NCBI RefSeq assembly: GCF_003946395.1
Contig: NZ_RHNZ01000004.1
Coordinates: forward strand, 1 to 64,000
Direction: 5' to 3'
DNA from: Levilactobacillus fuyuanensis
Lineage (GTDB): Bacteria; Bacillota; Bacilli; Lactobacillales; Lactobacillaceae
DNA length: 64,000 nucleotides
The notes under the pieces were generated by a model that saw only the letters and a program-made list of their open reading frames with translations, ran no database searches and had not been told where the DNA came from. Both the position numbers and the translations under genes were made by a program. This document shows positions 1 through 7,967 of the stretch, piece after piece. How positions within the stretch are numbered: position 1 is the stretch's first letter; every line of letters starts with the position of its first letter.

Positions 1-76
1 ACCGCCGTATACGGAACCGTACGTACGGTGGTGTGAGAGGTCGGTAGCCAAACCAATTGGTTACCTCCTACTCGAT
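1..76 (+). mobile_element. Group II intron, 3' end (domains V and VI)
   Basis: Only the tail of the intron lies in the window. Positions 1-32 fold as domain V: a 10-bp lower stem, a two-base AC bulge at 21-22, a short upper stem and a four-base loop at 14-17. A CGC triad sits in the 5' arm at 3-5. Positions 41-76 look like domain VI, with a candidate branch-point A at 70, seven bases from the end. The intron would end in AT at 76. The bases just after it (77-94) form an inverted repeat, TGCACC and GGTGCA, that would be the 3' exon junction. The reverse transcriptase gene would lie to the left, outside the window. The rest of 77-230 shows no gene. Confidence 0.8.
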
Positions 77-230
77 TGCACCTAATATGGTGCAAACTAA
101 CTTAGTGAAAAAATGTTGTTGGAGAACTAAGAGTCGAAGGTAAAGGCATATACCGCGGATAGAATCTAAAGGAATCCCTAGGATAAGTACCATATTGAAT
201 ATACTAGAAATCAATATTTGGGAACGTATC

Positions 231-1085
231 TTAATTGGATTCGGTTCTTTCTTGAAACAATCGTCGATACTCACTGGGAGTGATACCAGTTTCTTTTTTG
301 AAGAGTCGATAAAAGTATTTTATATTGGTGAATCCAAAATATAATGCAACTTGCTTAACGGACATTGTGGTTCGAATTAATAAATCTTTAGCGCTAGATA
401 TTTTCAGAAAGTGAATATAGTGAATAGTTGATATATGCTCATTCTTTTGAAAAAGAGTCGTTAAATATTCAGGTGTAATTTTGAATTCTTGGGCAATATC
501 AGCAATTGAGAGTCTTTCATGGATATGATCGGCGATATAGCGTTCGATTTCTTCAAATTTGGAATTGGTTTGTGAGGTAAGAAGAGTCGGAGAATGTTGT
601 ATTTTATGAATAAATTGTTTGCTGATATTAATTAAAAGAAGATTGAAACCATAGTTTATTTCTTGTTGATATAGCCCTAGATTATCATTCACATTTTGAC
701 TTTGAAAACATTGGAGTAGAAGCTGAACATTGGTTCGGTGCGTGATTTCACCCGTAGAAGGTATCGTAAATCCATGAAATTTTGATCCAAATCTTTTTGG
801 AAAGATATGATTATCGATTGTAATTCCAGTTTGATTTGGCATAAAAATAAATAAGTTTAAAGGCCCATCAATCTGTAATTCAGTATCATATTTGGTGTAA
901 ATAATTTTCCATGATGATTCAGGAATAACACTGATACTATTATTAATAGTCAGTTCAGACTTGCTTGTTCCGGTGATCATTAGGCTGCAGGAATTAGCAG
1001 GTAAAGATGCTGACACCCTTTGAGAGTCAGTATGGGAATAAGCCTGTAGGTGAATTAAGTATGGTTCTTCGATATGAATAAACAT
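231..1085 (-). CDS. AraC-family transcriptional regulator
   Basis: The protein has 284 residues. The last 100 form the double helix-turn-helix of the AraC family, with 'LSIADIAQEFKITPEYLT' as the first and 'MSVKQVALYFGFTNIKYFYR' as the second recognition unit, ending in the usual 'TGITPSEYRR'. The N-terminal part is probably a cupin-like sugar-sensing domain. The ATG follows an AGAGG ribosome site. The gene is transcribed away from the GPH permease that starts the mannosidase cluster, with about 180 bp between them. By position it probably controls that cluster in response to a glycoside. The inducer is not known. Confidence 0.88.
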   Translation of the reverse strand: MFIHIEEPYLIHLQAYSHTDSQRVSASLPANSCSLMITGTSKSELTINNSISVIPESSWKIIYTKYDTELQIDGPLNLFIFMPNQTGITIDNHIFPKRFGSKFHGFTIPSTGEITHRTNVQLLLQCFQSQNVNDNLGLYQQEINYGFNLLLINISKQFIHKIQHSPTLLTSQTNSKFEEIERYIADHIHERLSIADIAQEFKITPEYLTTLFQKNEHISTIHYIHFLKISSAKDLLIRTTMSVKQVALYFGFTNIKYFYRLFKKETGITPSEYRRLFQERTESN

Positions 1086-1156
1086 TAGTTTTACCTCTTT
1101 TAATCAGATATTAGATTAGTGCACCTTATATCTTAAACAGTAGTTGGCACTATATA

Positions 1157-1170
1157 TGTAATCGCTTACA
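1157..1170 (+). promoter_or_regulatory. cre site (CcpA operator), perfect match
   Basis: TGTAATCGCTTACA fits the catabolite-response consensus TGWAANCGNTNWCA at every position. It lies in the divergent region between the AraC regulator and the GPH permease. This suggests that the cluster is repressed by CcpA when a preferred sugar is present. The same 14 bases recur at 57349-57362. Confidence 0.8.
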
Positions 1171-1266
1171 ATGAATTTGTGCATCGGGTTAGCTAACGTA
1201 TTTGATTTTACTACATTTGTGTCTAAGGTGTATGGCATTTAATACTTGTCTCAAGGAAAGAGGTAT

Positions 1267-2844
1267 ATGGCTTTGAAAAAAATTGGAGATTATATCAGCC
1301 ATCGTGTCTATCAAAAAAGGAAAGTTACTTTTTGGACATCAATTGGTTTTGGGGTTAGTGACATGGTTGGTGGCGGGGGCCAGACAATCATTGGTGCTTG
1401 GCTGCTCTTCTTTTACACGACATACTGTAATTTAAGTGCAACTCAAGGTGCTTTAATTGTGGCAATTGGGAAAATTATCTCGGGAACTTGTGGTATGTTG
1501 ATGGGGGGATGGACGGATAACTTCTATCGGACAAAGATTGGTCGTCGCTTCGGTCGCCGTCACTCCTTTATGTATTTTGGAGCGCCGCTACTATTAACCT
1601 TCACCTTGATGTGGGTTGGCGGAAGAAGCTTTTGGTACTATCTGATTATTTACTGTGTTTTTGATGCCGTCTCAACCATTTCAATTCCATACGAAACGCT
1701 ACCAACTGAAATGACTAAAAATTATGACGAGCGAACAAAAATCTCCACAGCACGGATGTTTTTCTCAGCTAGTGCCACATTCTTTGGGACATTCTTGCCA
1801 GGACAGCTTTTCCGAGTTATGGGGACTAAGTCACCCATGCCATTCTTCATCAACGGTTTAATTTTTGGTATTTTGTTTGTTGTTGCTTATTACATTTCCG
1901 CATTCAGTACCTGGGAACATCCGGTATCTGAAATTGCTGTTGGCGACATTAACGAAAAGAGAAGTATTGGTCAAGCTCTTGCACAAGATTTCAAAGCATA
2001 TATTTCAACGCTTAAGATCAAAAGCTTTAGACAGCATTTATATATTTACTTACTGTCGTTCACTGGGAAAGATGTTTATAACACAGTCTTTACCTACTTC
2101 TGTGTTTATGTACTAGGCGTTAGTGCAACATTAGCTGCTAATTTATTATCACTGTCTATCGTTGGGGTTGTGACAACCTTAATTGGGGGATGGTTGATGG
2201 TTAAATTTGGCCCTCGCTTCTTGTACATATTATCATATGGGCTAATGCTCTTGATGTATGGCGGTTACTTTACTGTGGTTCATAGTCAACCTTCAAATAT
2301 TGTGATGTGGTTGTTTATCATTTCCTTTGTCTATCAAATTGGTCGTTCATTATTGGAATTCACCCCTTGGAATGTTTATCCATTTATTCCAGACGTTGAT
2401 GAATTAGTTTCTGGCCATAATCGTGCAGGTGTTTTTGCTTCAGTTATTAGCTTGACTCGTAATTCTACGGCGGCTATCGCAACTGTTCTAGTCGGAATGT
2501 TTTTAGATGCTAATGGATTTGTTAAGAATGCAACTACTGAACCGATTCACGTTCAAAATGCGATCATGCAGGCGATCTTTGTTGGTGCAGGTGGCTTAGT
2601 CCTCTTAGCGTTGCTAGTGGCATTAACTTTCAAGTTGAATCGTCATACGCATAAAGTCATTATTGATGAAGTAAAACGACTTCGTGACGGTGGCTCAAAA
2701 CGTGATGCGACAGAAGAAACAAAGCGGATTACTAAGCAAATTACTGGTTATGACTACTCTAGAGTGTGGCCTGAGAGTCCAGATACGGTTAATCCACCAA
2801 TCGTTTTAAAGGTAGATCGTGATAAGGTTGCTAATAAAAAGTGA
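1267..2844 (+). CDS. GPH-family glycoside permease
   Basis: A membrane protein of 525 residues with about 12 hydrophobic segments. It is a glycoside-pentoside-hexuronide:cation symporter of the MFS superfamily. The N-terminal region has the family pattern 'GGWTDNFYRTKIGRRFGRR', a charged cytoplasmic loop between TM2 and TM3. The start at ATG 1267 is preferred because AAGGAAAGAGG lies just before it; a TTG at 1246 is also in frame. There is no C-terminal EIIA domain. As first gene of the cluster it probably imports the mannoside or galactoside that the downstream hydrolases cleave. Confidence 0.85.
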   Translation: MALKKIGDYISHRVYQKRKVTFWTSIGFGVSDMVGGGGQTIIGAWLLFFYTTYCNLSATQGALIVAIGKIISGTCGMLMGGWTDNFYRTKIGRRFGRRHSFMYFGAPLLLTFTLMWVGGRSFWYYLIIYCVFDAVSTISIPYETLPTEMTKNYDERTKISTARMFFSASATFFGTFLPGQLFRVMGTKSPMPFFINGLIFGILFVVAYYISAFSTWEHPVSEIAVGDINEKRSIGQALAQDFKAYISTLKIKSFRQHLYIYLLSFTGKDVYNTVFTYFCVYVLGVSATLAANLLSLSIVGVVTTLIGGWLMVKFGPRFLYILSYGLMLLMYGGYFTVVHSQPSNIVMWLFIISFVYQIGRSLLEFTPWNVYPFIPDVDELVSGHNRAGVFASVISLTRNSTAAIATVLVGMFLDANGFVKNATTEPIHVQNAIMQAIFVGAGGLVLLALLVALTFKLNRHTHKVIIDEVKRLRDGGSKRDATEETKRITKQITGYDYSRVWPESPDTVNPPIVLKVDRDKVANKK

Positions 2845-2881
2845 TGAGATTATACGTAGTTGAGAAAAGGAGTTAGTTAAA

Positions 2882-5800
2882 ATGGCGATGTTCTTTACTA
2901 GTGAAAAGATTCATGCAAGAGTTAGTGAGTTACAGGCATATCGGTATCAGAACAGGCGTGCCATTACGAATTGGCAAATGTCCCTAGATGATCTTCATGG
3001 AGAGTTGAAATATCCGGCCACTGATGCCAATTATGTAGATGTTGCACCAGGGTATAAATGGAAAGAACTTAACGAGTATGCATGGTTAAGAACACAAGTT
3101 CAATTACCAGATGAGAAGGAAATGGTGATGCTCTTTAATTTTGGGCTTCCCGGAAATCTACACCAAACTGGTTTTGAAGGAATGCTGTTCGTAAATGGAC
3201 ATCCATTACAGGGACTTGATTCGAATCATGAAGAAGTATTAGTTCCTGATAAATATCAGGGAAAAAAGGTTCAATTGGATATCAAATTATGGACTGGTAT
3301 GTATGGTCGTCATGGGGACCCTACAAAGCCAATTATCCATGAATTTAATTATGCAGACATTGCAAAGTTAGATCATTCAACAGACAGTTTATATCTATCA
3401 ATGAGAAATATGATAGATACGGTAGATATTTTGCCTGAGGATTCACCTAATCGATATGAAATGCAAAATGTTTTGGATCAAGCGACCAAACTCTTAGATT
3501 GGCAAGAACCGGGTTCAGTCGACTTTTACCGTTCAGTCGAGCAGGCGAATACTCTAGTTGAAGACTATTTGAAGCATGCTATTAAGAATACACCAGTTAC
3601 TGTTACGGCTTTAGGACACACGCATATTGATTTAGCTTGGCTATGGCAGATAAAGCATACTCGTGAGAAGGCGGCGCGATCTTTCTCAACAGTTCTGAAA
3701 ATGATGGATAAGTACCCAGAATATGTTTTCTTGCATACAACGCCGCAACTTTATGCCTATCTTAAAGAGGACTATCCAGAAATTTTTAAGGAGATTAAAA
3801 AGCGAGTTGCAGAAGGCCGTTGGGAAGTTGACGGTGCTATGTGGGTTGAGGCAGATTGCAATATTCCATCTGGAGAATCCCTAGTGCGTCAAATTATGTT
3901 CGGAACTCGGTTCATCGAAAAAGAGTTTAATAAGCGTCCTCACTATTTATGGTTACCAGATGTATTCGGTTATTCATGGGCGTTACCACAGATTTTACGT
4001 AAGTCTGGTCTTGATACATTCATGACTACAAAAATTAGCTGGAATGAATATAATAGAATGCCAAACGATACTTTTATGTGGAAAGGCATCGATGGAACTG
4101 AGATCTTGACGCACTTTATCACAACGCCGGATGCTGGGAAGATGAAGGATAATCCTGACTCTTGGTTTTATACCTATAATGGTGAAATGACACCAAGTTC
4201 AGTTAAAGGGCTCTATGATGCCTATAGCAATAAGTCCTTTAATAATAATTTATTATTGGCCTATGGCTATGGAGATGGTGGTGGCGGTGTTAACCGTGAC
4301 ATGCTTGAAAGTCGACGTGTTTTAGATAAACTTCCTGGATTACCACATGTTAAAACTGGCACAGGTAAAGAGTTCTTTGACCAGCTTCATGAGACAGTAA
4401 GTGCAGCCGAGAAGACACAGTATGTGCCAACTTGGGATGGTGAATTATATCTGGAATTTCATCGTGGTACCTACACTAGCCATGCTTATATGAAAAAGAT
4501 GAATCGTAAGCTCGAACTGATCTATCGAAGACTCGAATATGACGCTGTTTTGAATGAGATGGCTAATGGTACGCAATATCCACAAAAGACACTAAACGAT
4601 GGTTGGAAGATCTTGTTAAGAAACCAATTTCATGACATTATTCCAGGGTCGGCAATTCATGAGGTTTATGAGGACAGCCAAAAAGATTATAATAATGTCC
4701 TCTTATTGGCCGAACAAGTTGATAAAACTCTGAATGACCAGAAGACGGCAGATAGCTTTACTATAATTAATGATCAAGGATGGGCAAGACAGGAGTTAGT
4801 TAAAGTTCCAGTAAAGGATGAAGGTATTTTTACTGACAAGGATAACCTTCCTCTAAATGCCGAAAAGATTGATGGTGGTTATTTAGTTAACACACCAGTG
4901 ATTCCTGCTACTGAAAGTACAGTAATTACTTTCCATAAAGGACAGGCTGTCGAAGATACAGGTGATTTTAACGTTGCTGAAATCAATGAGCAGGGGTTAC
5001 AAACCTCGTTTTACGAAATTGACTGGAATAGTGATGGGCAATTAACTAGAATTTTTGATCGCCAGGCACAGCGGAATGTTTTAGCTCAAGATGAACTTGG
5101 TAATGCGTTGGAAGTCTATGAAGATAAGCCACGTGACTATGATGCATGGAATATTGATCTTTATTATTATCAAAAAAAGCATGCATTGAAGGCTGAGTCA
5201 ATTAAGGTAATTGAAAACAATGAACTGCGTGTGGTAGTTCAATTCAATTATAAGTATTTACACTCTGTAGTTTCCCAGAATATGATCCTGTATCGTGATT
5301 CACGACGCATTGATTTTAAGACGAGTCTTGATTGGCAAGATCACCAAAAGTTATTAAAATCAGAATTCACGACTGGCATTCGTTCCACAGAAGCACGTTA
5401 CCAGATTCAATTTGGTAATTTAAAGCGGACAAACACATGGAATAACAGTTGGGATTGGGCAAAATTTGAGACGGTTGGTCACCAATGGGCAGATCTTTCA
5501 GAACACAATTATGGCGTTTCGGTATTAAATGATTCTAAATATGGGTATGCAATTAAAGACAACCGAATGACAATTACGCTTTTAAAGAGTGCGATTAGTC
5601 CAGATCCTGAAGCGGATATTGGTCATCATGAATTTACGTACAGCCTATTACCGCATGAAGGAGACTTTGTTTCAGGGAAAGTTGAGGAGAATGCTTGGGC
5701 GTTAAATAGTCCGTTACAAGTATTGAAAGGTCAAAGACTTGCTAATCAATCTAATGTTTTTTCGATGCCAAGTAATCAGGTTCTAAATATTGATGCGGTT

Positions 5801-6010
5801 AAGCGAGCTGAAGATAGTGACAATATTATTGTTCGGTTTCATGATCATACGGGAGGACGTCGGGTAATTGAAATGAATCCAACGTTTGACTACTCTGGTT
5901 GGCGAGAAGTTAACTTACTTGAAGAGGCCAATGATAGTAGTTGGCAAACTGGTACAGTGAAGCTCGCTTTAGCACCATATGAAATTAAAACGCTCGAGTT
6001 TAAAAAGTAA
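2882..6010 (+). CDS. Alpha-mannosidase, glycoside hydrolase family 38
   Basis: A 1042-residue cytoplasmic enzyme with no signal peptide. It releases mannose from alpha-mannosides. The GH38 core is clear: 'GHTHIDLAWLW' supplies candidate zinc ligands His248 and Asp250, 'WLPDVFGYS' has the likely nucleophile Asp360, and 'NQFHDIIPGS' has the conserved His584. The C-terminal third is the beta-rich domain of the family. Length is normal. The start has AAGGAG at good distance. The next genes encode a ROK kinase and mannose-6-phosphate isomerase, so released mannose can go to fructose-6-phosphate. The exact substrate linkage cannot be read from sequence. Confidence 0.93.
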   Translation: MAMFFTSEKIHARVSELQAYRYQNRRAITNWQMSLDDLHGELKYPATDANYVDVAPGYKWKELNEYAWLRTQVQLPDEKEMVMLFNFGLPGNLHQTGFEGMLFVNGHPLQGLDSNHEEVLVPDKYQGKKVQLDIKLWTGMYGRHGDPTKPIIHEFNYADIAKLDHSTDSLYLSMRNMIDTVDILPEDSPNRYEMQNVLDQATKLLDWQEPGSVDFYRSVEQANTLVEDYLKHAIKNTPVTVTALGHTHIDLAWLWQIKHTREKAARSFSTVLKMMDKYPEYVFLHTTPQLYAYLKEDYPEIFKEIKKRVAEGRWEVDGAMWVEADCNIPSGESLVRQIMFGTRFIEKEFNKRPHYLWLPDVFGYSWALPQILRKSGLDTFMTTKISWNEYNRMPNDTFMWKGIDGTEILTHFITTPDAGKMKDNPDSWFYTYNGEMTPSSVKGLYDAYSNKSFNNNLLLAYGYGDGGGGVNRDMLESRRVLDKLPGLPHVKTGTGKEFFDQLHETVSAAEKTQYVPTWDGELYLEFHRGTYTSHAYMKKMNRKLELIYRRLEYDAVLNEMANGTQYPQKTLNDGWKILLRNQFHDIIPGSAIHEVYEDSQKDYNNVLLLAEQVDKTLNDQKTADSFTIINDQGWARQELVKVPVKDEGIFTDKDNLPLNAEKIDGGYLVNTPVIPATESTVITFHKGQAVEDTGDFNVAEINEQGLQTSFYEIDWNSDGQLTRIFDRQAQRNVLAQDELGNALEVYEDKPRDYDAWNIDLYYYQKKHALKAESIKVIENNELRVVVQFNYKYLHSVVSQNMILYRDSRRIDFKTSLDWQDHQKLLKSEFTTGIRSTEARYQIQFGNLKRTNTWNNSWDWAKFETVGHQWADLSEHNYGVSVLNDSKYGYAIKDNRMTITLLKSAISPDPEADIGHHEFTYSLLPHEGDFVSGKVEENAWALNSPLQVLKGQRLANQSNVFSMPSNQVLNIDAVKRAEDSDNIIVRFHDHTGGRRVIEMNPTFDYSGWREVNLLEEANDSSWQTGTVKLALAPYEIKTLEFKK

Positions 6011-6032
6011 AGTAATGTAAGGAAATGATGCT

Positions 6033-6908
6033 ATGTTAGTTGGAAGTATTGAGGCAGGTGGTACAAAGTTCGTTTGTGCGGTTGGAGATGAAGAATATAA
6101 CATTGTTGATAGTCATCATTTCCCAACAACAGATCCTGATACGACGCTGTCTAAGGTAATTGATTATTTTCAGCAGTTTAAGATAAGTGCACTAGGAGTT
6201 GCGAGTTTTGGTCCTCTGGATCTTGATAAGAAGAGTGCAAACTTTGGATCAATCATGGCTTCTCCAAAATTAGATTGGCGCAATATTCCAATTTATCAAA
6301 TATTAAAAGATCGGTTACACATCCCGATATTTTTGACAACAGACGTGAATGGGTCTGCATATGGTGAATATATTATTGGACGTTTGCGAGGGCAAAAGCT
6401 CAACTCGCTTGTGTACTATACGATAGGTACTGGTGTTGGGGCGGGTATTATCTATGATGGAAAATTTTTGGGCGATTTAGGTCATCCAGAAATGGGGCAT
6501 GTATTTGTAAAACGTCATCCAAATGATAAGGGCTTTGAAGGTATTTGTCATTATCATCATGATTGTCTTGAAGGATTGGTGTCAGGTCCCACATTTGAAG
6601 TACGTTTGGGTAAACGCGGCGAGGATGTTTCTTTGAACGATCCTGTTTGGGATGTGATGGCCTATTATATGGCTCAGGCTTTAATGCAATCGACAATGAC
6701 ATTGCGGCCAAGTAAATTTGTTTTGGGCGGTAGTGTGGTGAATGATACTTTTCTTAAAAAAGTTCGGCAACAATATAAGCTGTTAATTAACGATTATATT
6801 TCGCTACCTTCATTGGAAGATTATATTGTTCGACCATTGGTTGAAAATAATGGATCAGCAACAATTGGAAATTTTGCATTGGCAATTAAGCAGAGTCAGC
6901 AGGAATAA
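6033..6908 (+). CDS. ROK-family sugar kinase (fructokinase/mannokinase type)
   Basis: The protein has 291 residues. 'IEAGGTKFVCAVG' at the N-terminus is the ROK ATP-binding loop. 'GHPEMGH', followed by a His/Cys-rich stretch near residues 150-185, is the zinc-binding ROK signature of the fructokinase branch. It lies 22 bp after the mannosidase and 19 bp before manA, clearly in one operon. In that setting mannose is a likely substrate, although this family often phosphorylates fructose as well. The ScrK-type annotation would be fructokinase; I infer the mannokinase role from context only. Confidence 0.85.
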   Translation: MLVGSIEAGGTKFVCAVGDEEYNIVDSHHFPTTDPDTTLSKVIDYFQQFKISALGVASFGPLDLDKKSANFGSIMASPKLDWRNIPIYQILKDRLHIPIFLTTDVNGSAYGEYIIGRLRGQKLNSLVYYTIGTGVGAGIIYDGKFLGDLGHPEMGHVFVKRHPNDKGFEGICHYHHDCLEGLVSGPTFEVRLGKRGEDVSLNDPVWDVMAYYMAQALMQSTMTLRPSKFVLGGSVVNDTFLKKVRQQYKLLINDYISLPSLEDYIVRPLVENNGSATIGNFALAIKQSQQE

Positions 6909-6927
6909 TTTGTGAGAAGGTAATAAA

Positions 6928-7902
6928 ATGCAGGAACCACTTTTTTTGAAACCGATTTTTCATTCAAAACTATGGGGTGGACGGAAATTAGAAAATGATT
7001 TTGGATATACATTACCAGATGGAAATATTGGTGAATGTTGGGCAATTTCGGGCCATTCGCATGGACCTAACGAGGTGGCTAACGGAACCTATAAGGGGAA
7101 ACTGCTATCGGATTTGTATGTATCAGAGCCGAAGCTATTTGGCCAACCGCAGTCAAAACGTTTTCCATTATTGATTAAGATATTGGATGCTGAGGCGGCA
7201 TTGTCTGTTCAGGTTCATCCTGATGATGATTATGCTGAGGTGCACGAAAATGACAGTGGCAAGACCGAATGCTGGTATGTTATTAACGCTGAACCCGATG
7301 CTTACTTAATCTATGGGCATCGAGCAAAGAGCAAAGAGCAGTTGGCACAAATGATTGAAGACGGAGATTGGAATGAATTATTGAGAAAACAACCAGTTAA
7401 AGCAGGTGATTTTTTCTATGTTCCAAGTGGTACTGTTCACGCTTTAACCAAAGGAATAGAAGTACTGGAAACTCAGCAGAGTTCAGATGTGACTTATCGT
7501 ATGTATGATTGGGACCGTGTGGATAAGCACACTGGGAAGAAACGAAGCTTGCACGTTCAGCAATCTTTGGATGTCATTACGGTGCCATTTGAGATGCCTA
7601 AGATTACTTCTAAAGTATCGCATGAGGGAAGCTCAACAATCACAAAATTGGTGAGTCCACCAGACTCTAAGTATTTTTCAGTTTTTGAAAATAGGATCAA
7701 AGGCACAGTAGATTATCACCGTGGTAAGAATCCATTTATGTTGTACTCAGTGATTAGAGGTCAAGGAGTGCTTGAAATTGGTGACAAACAGTACACCATA
7801 GCAAAGGGGCAACATTTCATTATTCCCAACGATGTATTGAATTGGAGCATTAGCGGAGACTTGCTGTTAATCTCGTCCACCCCTAGCCCAGGAAATTATT
7901 AA
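6928..7902 (+). CDS. manA: Mannose-6-phosphate isomerase, class I
   Basis: A zinc-dependent cupin enzyme of 324 residues, the usual length of the short Firmicutes form. It interconverts mannose-6-phosphate and fructose-6-phosphate. 'SVQVHPDDDYA' and 'GKTECWYV' carry the metal ligands, and 'VPSGTVHAL' is the conserved second strand. It completes the route from alpha-mannoside to glycolysis begun by the two genes before it. A strong hairpin follows directly after the stop codon. Confidence 0.92.
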   Translation: MQEPLFLKPIFHSKLWGGRKLENDFGYTLPDGNIGECWAISGHSHGPNEVANGTYKGKLLSDLYVSEPKLFGQPQSKRFPLLIKILDAEAALSVQVHPDDDYAEVHENDSGKTECWYVINAEPDAYLIYGHRAKSKEQLAQMIEDGDWNELLRKQPVKAGDFFYVPSGTVHALTKGIEVLETQQSSDVTYRMYDWDRVDKHTGKKRSLHVQQSLDVITVPFEMPKITSKVSHEGSSTITKLVSPPDSKYFSVFENRIKGTVDYHRGKNPFMLYSVIRGQGVLEIGDKQYTIAKGQHFIIPNDVLNWSISGDLLLISSTPSPGNY

Positions 7903-7905
7903 GTT

Positions 7906-7950
7906 AAAAATGAGTAAATAAAGTCAACTAGGCTTTGTTTGCTCATTTTT
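7906..7950 (+). terminator. Hairpin between manA and lacL
   Basis: AAAAATGAGTAAA pairs with a matching arm ending in TTTGCTCATTTTT, with AAAG/CTTT extending the stem. It looks like a bidirectional intrinsic terminator. The ribosome site of lacL begins one base later, which leaves no room for a new promoter. lacL must therefore depend on read-through or processing. Confidence 0.7.
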
Positions 7951-7967
7951 AGAAAGGAAGAGACATC

